From Mesorhizobium sp. B2-3-4 (GTDB taxonomy: Bacteria > Pseudomonadota > Alphaproteobacteria > Rhizobiales > Rhizobiaceae), in assembly GCF_006442315.1 (NCBI RefSeq), contig NZ_VFVY01000003.1:124001-188000 (forward strand): a stretch of 64,000 bases of DNA, written 5' to 3'. This document shows positions 8,704 to 19,770 of the stretch, one piece after another. The notes under the pieces were generated by a model. It did not search any database. It worked only from the letters and a program-made list of their open reading frames with translations, and was not told the origin of the DNA. Each line of letters opens with the position of its first letter. The stretch's first letter is position 1. The translations under genes were made by a program, and so were the position numbers.

Positions 8704-8777
8704 GCGCGTCTGATGTCGGGCGCGCAGGAAGGGCGATCGGCTTCAGGGCAAGCGCGGACGCTCACGCTGCATTCGCC

Positions 8778-9272
8778 TCACTCCGACGGCTTGGCCGCCG
8801 CATAGATGACGATCTTGCCGGGATCGTCGAACGCCACCGCGAGAACGTCCTGCGCAAGCACGCGCCGCGAATCGATGGCGTTGAAAAGCAGCGCGTTGGC
8901 CTCGATCTCCTTGCGCAGTTCGGCGACGTCGTCCCGATGCTGCCGAACCTTGTTCTCGATGACCGGCGGCGGCCCGCCTTCGCTGCGCGCCGCATCGGTC
9001 AGGAACACGATATCGACCTTGTCGAGCTTGGACGTCTTGCGCACCGTGCCGATGTTTTCGCGCGTGCGGTCGATCGCGGAGCTGACCTTGCCGATCTCCG
9101 CATTTGTCTTGGCCTCTTCCTGATTGACCTGCGAGCCGACGATGCGGTCGACGGTCTCCGGACTTTCAAGCCCTTGTGCGTTGAGAGCCGCCTGGGGAAC
9201 GCTCGCCGCCAGGAACGCAGCCGCCGCAAGGGCATGCCGCCATCTGATATCGGGCAAGGTGGTGAGGGTCAT
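8778..9272 (-). CDS. Secreted hypothetical protein, antisense within urease operon
   Basis: 164 residues from ATG 9272 (a TTG at 9311 is the alternative). A hydrophobic signal-like segment (about 12-30, HALAAAAFLAASVPQAALNA) predicts export. The mature part is charged and helical (DRIVGSQVNQEEAKTNAEIGK, then AELRKEIEANALLFNAI), suggesting a coiled-coil or small periplasmic protein. No known domain recognised. It runs against the urease genes on both sides and is convergent with ureB. Confidence 0.6.
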   Translation of the reverse strand: MTLTTLPDIRWRHALAAAAFLAASVPQAALNAQGLESPETVDRIVGSQVNQEEAKTNAEIGKVSSAIDRTRENIGTVRKTSKLDKVDIVFLTDAARSEGGPPPVIENKVRQHRDDVAELRKEIEANALLFNAIDSRRVLAQDVLAVAFDDPGKIVIYAAAKPSE

Positions 9273-9386
9273 AGTCCGCTTTCGAGGTTCGTTCCAATAC
9301 TTGCGAAACAAAACGGTTCCGGTCCCGCTACGGTTCCCGTCATGACGCGGCCGGCGGACCGGATGCCGGCCCGCCGCGCCGGTTGG

Positions 9387-9761
9387 TCAGCTGGCTTTCT
9401 TGGTGATCAGGGTCAGCGCGCCATTGGGCTCCATGCTGGCCGCGACCACCTGGGCCGAGGTCATACCCTTGGCCTGGAGGGCGGACTTCACCTTGGGCGT
9501 GGCATCGATCGAACTGCGCAGTTTCTGCAGGCCGGCATCGCCGCGCTGGGCGATCACCTGGTTGACCTGCGTCTGGGTATCCTTCGGCAGCTCGGTGATG
9601 TCGACGATGTTGACGCTCTGGATCGCCGGCGCGGCCTGCTGACCGCCGGGCGCCGGAGCAGGGGCGATCGGAGCGGGCTGTTGCGCGGGCTGCTGCTGGG
9701 CACTGGCGGCGCCCGCGAGCATCAGGCTGGCGGCGGCTGCGAGAACTATCGTTTTGCGCAT
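9387..9761 (-). CDS. Small secreted hypothetical protein with Pro/Gln-rich linker
   Basis: 124 residues from ATG 9761, preceded by GAAGGAAA. It has a classic signal peptide (MRKTIVLAAAASLMLAGAAS, cleavage near AQ at 22-23), then a QQPAQQPAPIAPAPAP linker (to about 43) and a compact domain (about 48-124). I know no family for it. Divergent from ureC; 114 bases separate it from the other antisense gene, so both may form one transcript. Confidence 0.7.
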   Translation of the reverse strand: MRKTIVLAAAASLMLAGAASAQQQPAQQPAPIAPAPAPGGQQAAPAIQSVNIVDITELPKDTQTQVNQVIAQRGDAGLQKLRSSIDATPKVKSALQAKGMTSAQVVAASMEPNGALTLITKKAS

Positions 9762-9784
9762 GGATTTTCCTTCCATCGATTGGG

Positions 9785-9798
9785 CAAACGGTCGTTTG
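9785..9798. promoter_or_regulatory. Palindrome upstream of ureC
   Basis: CAAACG and CGTTTG flank GT (9785-9798). A second inverted pair, GGTCA (9853-9857) and TGACC (9863-9867), lies nearer ureC. Since two genes on the other strand separate ureB from ureC, this 167-base gap (9762-9928) must carry the promoter of the antisense gene and possibly an internal promoter for ureC. Confidence 0.35.
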
Positions 9799-9928
9799 GG
9801 GGTGACCTGCCAACCTCAACCGCCAAATGGGCCCGGAAGGTGTCGCCCAGCGGGTCATTGCGTGACCATTGGACGGCGGCAATGTGCAACCCGGCTTCAC
9901 CAACACCGCATTTCGGGAGCAATCGCTG

Positions 9929-11641
<1,713 letters not shown>

Positions 11642-11648
11642 GATTGAT

Positions 11649-12107
11649 GTGCCCAAAGAGTCCGGACGCATCATGAATGAACAAAAGAAATCGGCTCTGA
11701 TTTCCAGGATGGGTACGCTGCGGGAATACAATGGCGGCGTCGCCCCGGCCGTGATGCCGCTTGTCACACTGGAACAATACTTTGATGGAGCTGAAGGCGA
11801 AGCCGGACTGCTGTGCAACAGCCCGGATGAGCCGGATAATGATACGATACTCGCGACATTCCAATCGATACGGACAAGACCCGACGTTCACGGCGTTCGA
11901 ATAGCAATCGTGCAGTGCGATGATGGAGAATGGCCATTCTCTGACAAGGTTGTCATCACGACGCGCGCCAGCGAGGAAGACGTCGTCGCCTGGTTGCCGT
12001 CCGGGTTCGAACCTGACGAGACCTGGGAAGGCGATGTAGATCACTTGCCGGCCGAACAAGTTGAAGTTCCAGCGGGCTACCGGAAGCTATGGCTTTGGTA
12101 TGACTGA
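11649..12107 (+). CDS. Hypothetical acidic protein in urease operon
   Basis: 152 residues from GTG 11649, which has TAGGA five bases upstream; ATG 11673 is the alternative. The product is acidic, soluble and Trp-rich at its end (GYRKLWLWYD). Internal features are MPLVTLEQYFDGAEGEAGLL and VRIAIVQCDDGEWPFSDKV. I do not recognise a family. The DNA looks less GC-rich and uses more A/T-ending codons than its neighbours, which hints at recent acquisition. The length, acidity and isolated position recall immunity-type proteins, but no toxin gene adjoins. Confidence 0.65.
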   Translation: MPKESGRIMNEQKKSALISRMGTLREYNGGVAPAVMPLVTLEQYFDGAEGEAGLLCNSPDEPDNDTILATFQSIRTRPDVHGVRIAIVQCDDGEWPFSDKVVITTRASEEDVVAWLPSGFEPDETWEGDVDHLPAEQVEVPAGYRKLWLWYD

Positions 12108-12132
12108 CCGCAACGATCGAGCTTGTTCGTAG

Positions 12133-12726
12133 ATGGCCACCGAAATAGCCTCTCCTCACGACATCTTCCCGCATATCCGCATCGTCATGGGCATGGTGAT
12201 CGGGCTCGGCGTCACCCGTCTCCTGTCGGGGCTGGCACGCATCGTCCAGCATCCCGGCCAGTACCGGCTTTATCCCGTGCATCTGGCCTGGGTCGGTTCG
12301 GTGCTGCTGATGATGGTGCATTTCTGGTGGTGGCAGTTCGGCCTCTACACCATCGAGACATGGACCTTCGGCAAATACCTGTTCATCATTTTCTACGCGA
12401 TCACGCTGTTCCTGCTGTGCGCGCTGCTGTTCCCGGACTCGATGCTCGACTACACCAGCTACGAGGATTATTTTTACTCGCGCCGCGGCTGGTTTTTCGG
12501 CCTGTTGGGCGCGACCTATCTGCTCGATGTCATCGACACGCTGTTGAAGGGGCCGGAGCATTTCGCCCGTTTCGGCAATGAATATCTGTACCGGACGCCG
12601 ATCTTCGTCGCGCTCTGCATCGCCGCCATATTGGTGCGCGACCGCCGCTTCCACGTCGCCTTCGTCGCGGCGGCGCTGATCTATCAGATATCGTTCATCC
12701 TGCGGCTGTTCGACACGATCGTATGA
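12133..12726 (+). CDS. Multi-pass membrane protein of unknown function
   Basis: 197 residues with about five or six membrane helices (for example VMGMVIGLGVTRLLSGLA near 18-35, then VLLMMVHFWWWQFGLY and YLFIIFYAITLFLLCALLF). Aromatic-rich loops (TSYEDYFYSRRGWFFG) lie between them. No family recognised. The stop codon overlaps a potential ATG of the next gene (ATGA at 12723), so it belongs to the operon. Confidence 0.75.
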   Translation: MATEIASPHDIFPHIRIVMGMVIGLGVTRLLSGLARIVQHPGQYRLYPVHLAWVGSVLLMMVHFWWWQFGLYTIETWTFGKYLFIIFYAITLFLLCALLFPDSMLDYTSYEDYFYSRRGWFFGLLGATYLLDVIDTLLKGPEHFARFGNEYLYRTPIFVALCIAAILVRDRRFHVAFVAAALIYQISFILRLFDTIV

Positions 12727-12770
12727 CATCGGCCGATGGTCTAGAGTTGCCGGGAAAGGCAGGTTTTTGC

Positions 12771-13376
12771 ATGTACAAGGCCGTCGGGTCGCGCGGATCG
12801 CGGGTCAGCCGCGTTCTCTGGATGCTGGAGGAACTCGGGCAGCCCTATGAATTCGTCGAGGTCAAGCTGCGCTCGCCGGAAGCCTATGCGCTCAATCCGT
12901 CCGGCAAAGTGCCGATCCTGATCGACGGCGATCTGACGGTGACGGATTCGGCTGCGATCTGCGTCTATCTCGCGGAGAAGCATACCGATAAGGGCATGGC
13001 CGCCAATCCCGGTCTGGCTGGTCGGGCCGAAATGGATTCCTGGATGCATTTTGCCCAGTCGGAGCTCGAGGCGCCGCTATGGAACAAGCTGCGCCACCGC
13101 TTCCTCTTGCCGAAGGAAGTTCGCGTCGATGTCGGCCCCGCCGCCGCCTACGACTTCGCCTCGGAAGTGAAGGCGCTGGATCGCCGGCTCGGCGACAGGC
13201 CGTTCGCGCTGGGCGACCGGTTCTCGGCGGTCGATGTCCTGCTTGGCGACATGGGCGGATGGGCGCGCGCCGGCCGCTTCGCGATCGAATCCGAGCGCGT
13301 CAACGCCTATTTCGACCGCGTCCTGGCGCGGCCCGCCCGTGCGAGGGCGCAAGCCAACGGAGGGTCCATGAAATGA
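12771..13376 (+). CDS. Glutathione S-transferase family protein
   Basis: 201 residues from ATG 12771, which has an AGG-containing site upstream and starts directly at the fold ([20 protein letters not shown]). The ATG at 12723, overlapping the previous stop, would add 16 residues. The N-domain has [12 protein letters not shown] (cis-Pro site) and [15 protein letters not shown]. The C-domain is helical (about 85-195). The stop overlaps ureE (ATGA), so its translation is coupled to a urease accessory gene. A role in redox or metal protection during urease assembly is speculation. Confidence 0.8.
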   Translation: MYKAVGSRGSRVSRVLWMLEELGQPYEFVEVKLRSPEAYALNPSGKVPILIDGDLTVTDSAAICVYLAEKHTDKGMAANPGLAGRAEMDSWMHFAQSELEAPLWNKLRHRFLLPKEVRVDVGPAAAYDFASEVKALDRRLGDRPFALGDRFSAVDVLLGDMGGWARAGRFAIESERVNAYFDRVLARPARARAQANGGSMK

Positions 13377-13963
13377 AGCTCAACCTCAACACCGACTTCA
13401 CCAAATTCCCGCGCGCCGTGTCGGTGCTGTCAGCCGGCATGGCTGCAGACGCCGCGCCATCCGGCCGCGCTGTTCTGGCCCATGACGAGCGGCATCTGCG
13501 CCGCCGCGCCATCGAACTTGTCGACGGCGGCAAGGTGCTGGTCGACCTGCCGGAGCCCGTTGCCCTGAACGATGGTGACCGGCTGGCGCTGGAGGATGGC
13601 GGCCATATCGAGATCGTCGCGGCGCCGGAAGAAATCTACGACATCCGCGCCCGCGACGGCGTGCACCTCACCGAACTTGCCTGGCATATCGGCAACCGCC
13701 ACCTGGCGGCGGCGATCGAGGCGGATCGTATCTTCATCCTGCGCGACCACGTCATCAAGGCGATGCTGGAGGGACTCGGCGCCACGGTGCGCGAGGTTTC
13801 CGCCCCGTTCAAGCCGGTACGCGGCGCCTATTCGGGCGGACACGATCATGGCCACGGGCATGACCACGGTCATAACCATGATCACGGTCATGATCATGAC
13901 CATGACCATCATGATCATGCGCACGATCATCACGATCATGGCCACCGTCATCGCCATGACTGA
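13373..13963 (+). CDS. ureE: Urease accessory nickel chaperone UreE with long His tail
   Basis: 196 residues. The peptide-binding domain (about 1-75) is followed by the metal-binding domain with [16 protein letters not shown] (101-116), holding the conserved nickel His. The tail (157-196) is almost only His, Asp and Gly, with 21 His in 40 residues. UreE delivers nickel to UreG and urease; such tails bind several extra nickel ions. The DNA for the tail is a CAT-GAC/CAT-GAT simple repeat that could change length by slippage. It overlaps the GST gene by 4 bases and ureF by 8. Confidence 0.96.
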   Translation: MKLNLNTDFTKFPRAVSVLSAGMAADAAPSGRAVLAHDERHLRRRAIELVDGGKVLVDLPEPVALNDGDRLALEDGGHIEIVAAPEEIYDIRARDGVHLTELAWHIGNRHLAAAIEADRIFILRDHVIKAMLEGLGATVREVSAPFKPVRGAYSGGHDHGHGHDHGHNHDHGHDHDHDHHDHAHDHHDHGHRHRHD

Positions 13964-14627
13964 CCAGCCGTCCGGCATCGCGCTGCTGCGGCTGATGGCG
14001 TGGTTGTCGCCCGCCTTTCCGGTCGGCGGCTTCTCCTACAGCCATGGCCTCGAACGCGCCGTCCATGACGGGCTGGTGAAGGATAGTGACAGCCTCGCCG
14101 CCTGGCTGGAAACGCTGGTCGAGATGGGCTCGGGCTGGAACGATGCCGTGCTGTTCGCCGAAAGCTGGCGCCGCGCCCGCGAAGGCGGCGATCTCCACGA
14201 GGTTGCAGAGCTTGCCGAGGCGCTGGCCGGATCGCAGGAGCGGCACATGGAGACCATGCTGCAGGGCGCCGCTTTCGCCAGGGCGGCATCGGCCTGGCCC
14301 ACGCCTGTCCTGCGGCTTCTGCCGGATGAGTGCGCCTATTGTGTCTCCGTCGGCGCCGTTGCCGGCGGCAATGGCATCGCGCTCCAGGACGCGCTGGCCG
14401 CTTTTCTGCAAGCCTTCTTCTCCAACCTCGTCCAGGCCGGCATCCGGCTCGGCGTCATCGGCCAGAAGGATGCCGTCATATTATTAGCCGGCTTTGAAGC
14501 GTTGGCCATAGCGACCGCCGACCGCGCCGCCAGGTGCTCGCTCGACGATGTGGGCGGCTGCGCCTTCGTCTCCGATGTCATGGCTATGCAGCACGAAACC
14601 CAGTATTCGAGACTGTTCCGTTCATGA
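13956..14627 (+). CDS. ureF: Urease accessory protein UreF
   Basis: 223 residues from ATG 13956, inside the last codons of ureE. It begins [24 protein letters not shown], the UreF hallmark ([16 protein letters not shown] within residues 17-32). An all-helical body follows and ends [20 protein letters not shown], the conserved C-terminus. UreF bridges UreD and UreG and gates GTP-driven nickel transfer. Its stop overlaps the start of the DUF3995 gene (ATGA). Confidence 0.95.
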   Translation: MTDQPSGIALLRLMAWLSPAFPVGGFSYSHGLERAVHDGLVKDSDSLAAWLETLVEMGSGWNDAVLFAESWRRAREGGDLHEVAELAEALAGSQERHMETMLQGAAFARAASAWPTPVLRLLPDECAYCVSVGAVAGGNGIALQDALAAFLQAFFSNLVQAGIRLGVIGQKDAVILLAGFEALAIATADRAARCSLDDVGGCAFVSDVMAMQHETQYSRLFRS

Positions 14628-15060
14628 TCCTGCTCGCCTTCGTTCTCTCCTTCGTCCTGCTGCTGATCACCGCGCTGCATGTCTATTGGGGCATTGGCGG
14701 CATCTGGCCGGGTAGCGATGCCAGATCCTGTGCACACGCCGTGGTGGGCTTTCGCGGCGTCGACGAAATGCCTTCATCCGTCGCGAGCTTCGCTGTCGCC
14801 GCTTGCCTGGCGCTGGCAACGCTGTGGCCGCTGGCGCTGATCGGCTTCTTTGCCTCGCCCTTTCCCAAGGAGGGGCTTGCCGCCACGTCGATGCTGATCG
14901 GCCTGGTGTTCCTCGGCCGCGGTATTGCCGGCTTCACGCCCTGGTGGCGCCGGCTGGCGCCCGAACAGCCCTTCGCGCGGCTAGATGCCGCCCTCTATTC
15001 GCCGCTGTGCCTGTTGATCGGGCTCGGCTTTGCCATCCTCGCCGCCACGGAGTTCCCGGC

Positions 15061-15064
<4 letters not shown>
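14624..15064 (+). CDS. DUF3995-type small membrane protein
   Basis: 146 residues with four predicted membrane helices ([20 protein letters not shown] at the start; others near 50-72, 78-98 and 125-142). [12 protein letters not shown] after the first helix is typical of DUF3995 proteins, whose function is unknown. It overlaps ureF upstream and ureG downstream by 4 bases each, so it is tightly coupled to nickel-insertion genes. Confidence 0.8.
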
Positions 15065-15702
<638 letters not shown>

Positions 15703-15790
15703 CGGGCAGCAGCTTCTCTCCTGCACCAACCGAAACCCGTTGCGGGCCGCCGTCGGTCGCGGCATTCTGGTCAAAACCGGAGGATTTTCG

Positions 15791-16558
15791 ATGAGCATCG
15801 CCCGCCTGCACAAGGAGCCGCTGAGCAACCTGCCGTTCTACGAAGAGCGCGTCGATCTCGCCGCCGCTTTCCGCTGGACGGCGCGGCTCAACATGCATGA
15901 GGCGGTGGCCAATCATTTCTCGCTGTCCGTCAACGAGGATGGCACCAAATTCCTGATGAACCCGAACCAGGTGCATTTCTCGCGCATCAAGGCAAGCGAC
16001 CTGCTGCTGATCAACGCCAACGATCCCGAGACATTGTCTGGCCCCAACGCGCCCGACCCGACGGCTTGGGGCCTGCATGGCGCCATCCATCGCAACGTGC
16101 CGCATGCGCGCTGCGTCATGCATGTCCATTCCATCCACGCCACGGTGCTGGCCTCGCTGGCCGACTCGACCCTGCCGCCGATCGACCAGAATTCGGCGAT
16201 GTTCTTCAACCGCCATGTCGTCGATGCGCATTATGGCGGGCTGGCCTTCGAGGAAGAGGGCGAGCGCTGCTCGCAACTGCTGACCGATCTCAAGGTCAAG
16301 GTGATGGTGATGGGCAATCACGGCGTGATGGTGATCGGCGACACGGTGGCCGACGCCTTCAACCGCATGTTCTACTTCGAGCGCGCCGCCGAGACCTACA
16401 TCAAGGCGCTGTGGACCGGGCGGCCGCTGCGCACGCTGTCCGACGCGATCGCGGAAAAGACGGCCGCCGAGATGGACGACTATCCCGGCCAGGCCGAGCG
16501 TCATCTCGCCGAATTGAAGGCGATCCTCGACGAGGAAGAGCCGGTCTACCGGAACTGA
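15791..16558 (+). CDS. Class II aldolase/adducin family protein
   Basis: 255 residues from ATG 15791, with GGAGG upstream. CVMHVHSIHATVLASLAD (about 112-129) supplies the zinc-binding His pair of the L-fuculose-phosphate aldolase/adducin fold. MGNHGVMVIGDT (about 177-188) is another family mark. Members split sugar phosphates or act as epimerases or decarboxylases; the substrate here is unknown. It may be read with the urease operon, but its link to urea use is not evident. Convergent with the next gene. Confidence 0.8.
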   Translation: MSIARLHKEPLSNLPFYEERVDLAAAFRWTARLNMHEAVANHFSLSVNEDGTKFLMNPNQVHFSRIKASDLLLINANDPETLSGPNAPDPTAWGLHGAIHRNVPHARCVMHVHSIHATVLASLADSTLPPIDQNSAMFFNRHVVDAHYGGLAFEEEGERCSQLLTDLKVKVMVMGNHGVMVIGDTVADAFNRMFYFERAAETYIKALWTGRPLRTLSDAIAEKTAAEMDDYPGQAERHLAELKAILDEEEPVYRN

Positions 16559-16561
16559 GGC

Positions 16562-17194
16562 TTATAGTCCGACCTGGGTCCGCAATTCCGCGGCGCTGTT
16601 GATGACGATGGCGCCGGGCGGGCCTTCCATCGGCTTCTCCGGCCAGAAAATCGTCTTCATGCCCGCCGCAAGTCCCGCCATGGCGCCAGGCCAGCTGTCG
16701 TCGACGGCTATCGCCTGGCTCGGATCGACTTCGGCGAGATAGGCGGCGCGCAGGAACGGTTCGGCGTGCGGCTTGCCTTCGCGCACATCGTTGCGGCTGA
16801 TCGTCTTCATGCCCGGATAGGTCAGCCCGACCATGCGCAGATTGGCCTCGACGATCATCCGGTCGGAGTTGGAAACCACCGCCTGCTGCACGCCCAGCGC
16901 GCGCAATTCGTTGAAGACCTCGATCGCGCCGGGACGGGGCTGAAGCCCCTCGACCAGCGGCAGATAGTGCTCGTATTTGCGCATGATCCAGTCGTCGAAA
17001 CCCATGTCGAGCCCGAACTCGTCACGCATCATCTCATAGACCGGCCAGGCGGCGACGCCGAGCACGCGTTCGTGCAAATCATCGGGCGGGGTCAGGCCGA
17101 CATTGCGCATCGCTGCAATGAGCGCCGCCTCGTGCAGCGGTTCGCTGTCGACAAGCGTGCCGTCCATGTCCCAGAAAACCGCCTTCGGTGTCAT
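16562..17194 (-). CDS. HAD hydrolase, beta-phosphoglucomutase-like phosphatase
   Basis: 210 residues from ATG 17194 (AAGGAG upstream); the longer frame to 17257 is not needed. HAD motif I is FWDMDGTLVDSEP (about 7-19), motif II is VSNSD and motif III/IV is GKPHAEPF then AVDDSWPG. The helical cap (about 20-85) places it with subfamily I phosphatases acting on small sugar phosphates. The substrate is not identifiable. Confidence 0.85.
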   Translation of the reverse strand: MTPKAVFWDMDGTLVDSEPLHEAALIAAMRNVGLTPPDDLHERVLGVAAWPVYEMMRDEFGLDMGFDDWIMRKYEHYLPLVEGLQPRPGAIEVFNELRALGVQQAVVSNSDRMIVEANLRMVGLTYPGMKTISRNDVREGKPHAEPFLRAAYLAEVDPSQAIAVDDSWPGAMAGLAAGMKTIFWPEKPMEGPPGAIVINSAAELRTQVGL

Positions 17195-17343
17195 GCAGCG
17201 CTCCTTTTTGCGATCCCTTAAAGGGTTTGCGCCAGGAGATAAACCGTCGGCGCCCAAGAACGTCGCTCCGGTTGGGTATCCAACGGACCGCTGCCCGCTT
17301 CAGGCAACATTGTCCGTGGGGAAACCTTCACTGTGCGGCGCAA

Positions 17344-17406
17344 ACAATTGCTCCTGCGATTGACAATTGCGCACAAGGCGGTTCCCTGCGAAACTAGCAG
17401 AACCGC
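17344..17406 (+). promoter_or_regulatory. Leader of SorC-type regulator: direct repeats and hairpin
   Basis: ACAATTGC occurs at 17344-17351 and again at 17363-17370, a spacing of two helical turns; the second copy sits in a TTGACA-like box (GATTGACAATTGC). GCGGTTCCCTGC (17378-17389) and GCAGAACCGC (17397-17406) can pair as a hairpin just ahead of the ribosome site. This could be an autoregulatory operator plus leader hairpin. Confidence 0.4.
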
Positions 17407-17434
17407 TTATCATCGCGGTCTCGGGAGGCAGGAC

Positions 17435-18394
17435 GTGAATAGCCGGCAGGATGGCGGCAGCAACAGGCTGGACGACGCGGCGCGCGCCGGCTGGCTCTAT
17501 TATGTTGCCGGCAACACACAGGATCAGATCGCTGCCACGCTCGGCATCTCAAGGCAGACCGCGCAGCGGCTGGTGTCCCTGGCGGTGTCGGAAGGCCTGA
17601 TCAAGGTCCGCGTCGATCATCCGATCGCCAACTGCCTGGACCTCGCCGCGCGGCTGAAATCGCGCTTCGCGCTCGATCTGGTCGAGGTGGTGCCGAGCGA
17701 TCCCAACTCCTCCTCCACCACCATCGGCATTGCCGAGGCGGCGGCCGCCGAGATCGAACGGCGGCTGCGCTCACCGACGCCGATTGTCATGGGCATCGGC
17801 ACCGGACGCACGCTGAAGGCGGCGATCGAACAATTGCCGCCGATGGAATGCCCGCAGCACAAGGTGGTGTCCTTGACCGGCAACATCTCGCCTGACGGTT
17901 CGGCCGCCTTCTACAACGTCATCTTCACCATGGCCGACCGGGTCAAGGCGCGCTCCTTCCCGATGCCGCTGCCGGTCATCGCCTCCTCGCCGCAGGAGCG
18001 TGAGATGCTGCTCAACCAGCCGATGATCCAGCCGACGCTGGCCCTTGCCGCGGAAGCCGATGTCACCTTCATCGGCATCGGCGACCTTGGCCCGAAGGCG
18101 CCGCTCTACGAGGACGGCTTCATTTCGGAAACCGAGCTGAAAGCCCTGCAGAAAGCCGGCGGCGTTGCCGAAATCGTCGGCTGGGTTTTCGATCGTGGAG
18201 GCCGCATGATCGAAGGCATCACCAATGATCGTGTGTCATCGGCGTCGCTGCCGTCACGCGAGAGGTCGCTGGTCATCGCGCTTGCGATGGGCGAGCGCAA
18301 GCTGCCCGGCATCCTGGCCGCCGTCAACCGGCGGCTGGTCAACGGGCTCATCACCGACGAGCGCACGGCGGCATCCCTGTTGGCCGGCCTATGA
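17435..18394 (+). CDS. SorC/DeoR-type sugar-binding transcriptional regulator
   Basis: 319 residues from GTG 17435, with GGGAGGCAGG upstream. The N-terminal helix-turn-helix (TQDQIAATLGISRQTAQRLV, about 28-47) is followed by a NagB-like sugar-phosphate-sensing domain (about 60-319; VMGIGTGRTLKAAIEQLPP, then VTFIGIGDLG). In rhizobial and Rhodobacter polyol loci a regulator of this type (SmoC) stands next to smoEFGK. Here the operon begins 1.45 kb downstream, with two unrelated genes between. It is the likely polyol regulator, by position. Confidence 0.85.
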   Translation: MNSRQDGGSNRLDDAARAGWLYYVAGNTQDQIAATLGISRQTAQRLVSLAVSEGLIKVRVDHPIANCLDLAARLKSRFALDLVEVVPSDPNSSSTTIGIAEAAAAEIERRLRSPTPIVMGIGTGRTLKAAIEQLPPMECPQHKVVSLTGNISPDGSAAFYNVIFTMADRVKARSFPMPLPVIASSPQEREMLLNQPMIQPTLALAAEADVTFIGIGDLGPKAPLYEDGFISETELKALQKAGGVAEIVGWVFDRGGRMIEGITNDRVSSASLPSRERSLVIALAMGERKLPGILAAVNRRLVNGLITDERTAASLLAGL

Positions 18395-18420
18395 CCATTT
18401 TGCGATAAAAGCCGACAAGC

Positions 18421-18606
18421 CTATCCGTGCCGGCCGAAAGGGTCGTTGCCATCGAGGAAACCGAGATCGCGCTGCAGATGCGGCGACAGGTCCCGGATGT
18501 CGAGATGCGCCTTCCTCCTGGTCGCGAACCAGCCGAATCCGTTCACAAGCCACGAAATCCAGCGGTGATCGGGGGCGGGAGTGCATTTTTGCTGCGTCAT
18601 GGTCAT
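18421..18606 (-). CDS. DUF1127 small protein
   Basis: 61 residues from ATG 18606, with GAAGG upstream; further ATG/TTG starts are nearby. The Arg-rich C-terminal helix with RDLSPHLQRDLGFLDGNDP is the DUF1127 (YjiS-like) signature. Small proteins of this kind in alphaproteobacteria have been tied to RNA turnover and to phosphate or stress responses; the role of this one is unknown. It is divergent from a LysR gene. Confidence 0.7.
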   Translation of the reverse strand: MTMTQQKCTPAPDHRWISWLVNGFGWFATRRKAHLDIRDLSPHLQRDLGFLDGNDPFGRHG

Positions 18607-18623
18607 GATCGTCAACCTTCGCT

Positions 18624-18653
18624 ATCCTGAAACCCGAATGACGGGTTGAGGAT
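18624..18653. promoter_or_regulatory. Inverted repeat between DUF1127 and LysR genes
   Basis: ATCCTGAAACCC (18624-18635) pairs with GGGTTGAGGAT (18643-18653) around a 7-base loop, with a small bulge. It lies in the divergent gap, where it could be the LysR operator or part of the 5' leader of the DUF1127 mRNA. Confidence 0.35.
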
Positions 18654-18717
18654 GAATGTCGGTCTTGCCGGCCGCCTTTGCCAATTGAACGTCGATAACG
18701 ACCCATAAGGAGGCTTT

Positions 18718-19623
18718 ATGCCTGACCTCAGCGCGCCGCAGGTTTCGCAACTGCCTCCGTTGCAGGCGATACGGGTGTTCGAGGCGGTGGCCCGGCAACT
18801 TTCCTTCACCAAGGCCGCCGGCGAACTGGCCATGACGCAAGCGGCGGTCAGCTATCAGATCAAGGTGCTGGAGGAGCGCATCGGTGCTCCGCTGTTCCTG
18901 CGCCGGCCTCGCCAGATCGAATTGACCGAAGCGGGCCAACGCTTGGCGCCGGCTGTCAGCGAAGCCTTCGCCATTCTCGGCCAGGCCTATGCCGCCGCGC
19001 GCGGCGGCGCGGACGGGTTGCTGTGCGTCACCACGGTGCTGACCTTCGCCTCCAACTGGCTGGCGCATCATCTGGGGGCGTTCCAGATCGCGCATCCATC
19101 GCTTGCCGTGCGGCTCGAGACATCGAGCCGGCTGACCGATTTCGCCCGCGAGGATGTCGACCTCGCCATCCGCTCGGGCGGCGGCAAATGGCCGGGGCTT
19201 GAAGCCTACAAGCTACTCGATGCCGATTTCACGCCGATGCTTAGCCCGAAGCTGGCGGCCAGCATCGGCGGCGTCAAAGAACCGGCCGATCTGCTCAAGC
19301 TGCCGATCCTCGATCCCAGCGATATCTGGTGGACGCAATGGTTCGAGGCGGCCGGCGTGCACAGCCATGACCTTGCCAAGCGGCCCGGCAGCAGCATGGG
19401 CGCGCAAGCCTATGAAGCCAACGCCGCCATATCGGGCCATGGCGTAGCGATCCTGACCCGGGCGCTGTTCAAGGCCGAACTGGCCGACGGTCGCCTGGTC
19501 CAGCCCTTCGACCTTGTCGGTGACGACGGTCACGCCTATTGGCTGGTCTATCCCGAGGCGCGCCGCAACGTGCCCAAGATCCGCGCCTTCCGCGACTGGC
19601 TGCTGGCCGAAATCGCCTGCTGA
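18718..19623 (+). CDS. LysR-family regulator (GcvA-like)
   Basis: 301 residues with AAGGAGG upstream of the ATG. The winged helix-turn-helix (RVFEAVARQLSFTKAAGELAMTQAAVSYQI in short segments, about 20-50) and GcvA-like effector domain (about 105-300) are complete. The target is unknown; candidates are the divergent DUF1127 gene or the smoEFGK operon 223 bases downstream. GcvA-type members control amino-acid genes, AmpC-like lactamases and other functions. Confidence 0.85.
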   Translation: MPDLSAPQVSQLPPLQAIRVFEAVARQLSFTKAAGELAMTQAAVSYQIKVLEERIGAPLFLRRPRQIELTEAGQRLAPAVSEAFAILGQAYAAARGGADGLLCVTTVLTFASNWLAHHLGAFQIAHPSLAVRLETSSRLTDFAREDVDLAIRSGGGKWPGLEAYKLLDADFTPMLSPKLAASIGGVKEPADLLKLPILDPSDIWWTQWFEAAGVHSHDLAKRPGSSMGAQAYEANAAISGHGVAILTRALFKAELADGRLVQPFDLVGDDGHAYWLVYPEARRNVPKIRAFRDWLLAEIAC

Positions 19624-19770
19624 CCAGGCCAGCAAGCCGGGCAAGAGCCGACATCCCAGGGAAATCTTAGACCCGCCGCCCGGACTCCAGGCGGCGGCAA
19701 TCCTAGTGCCGTCGCCAACCCTGCCTCGCCATTCGCCGGCCGCGTGCTGCGCTGCAGCATCGAATCCGGC

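Noticed and set aside
13840-13960. Tandem repeat as a CRISPR-like or mobile element
   Set aside because: It is in frame and codes the His-rich UreE tail; there are no spacers.
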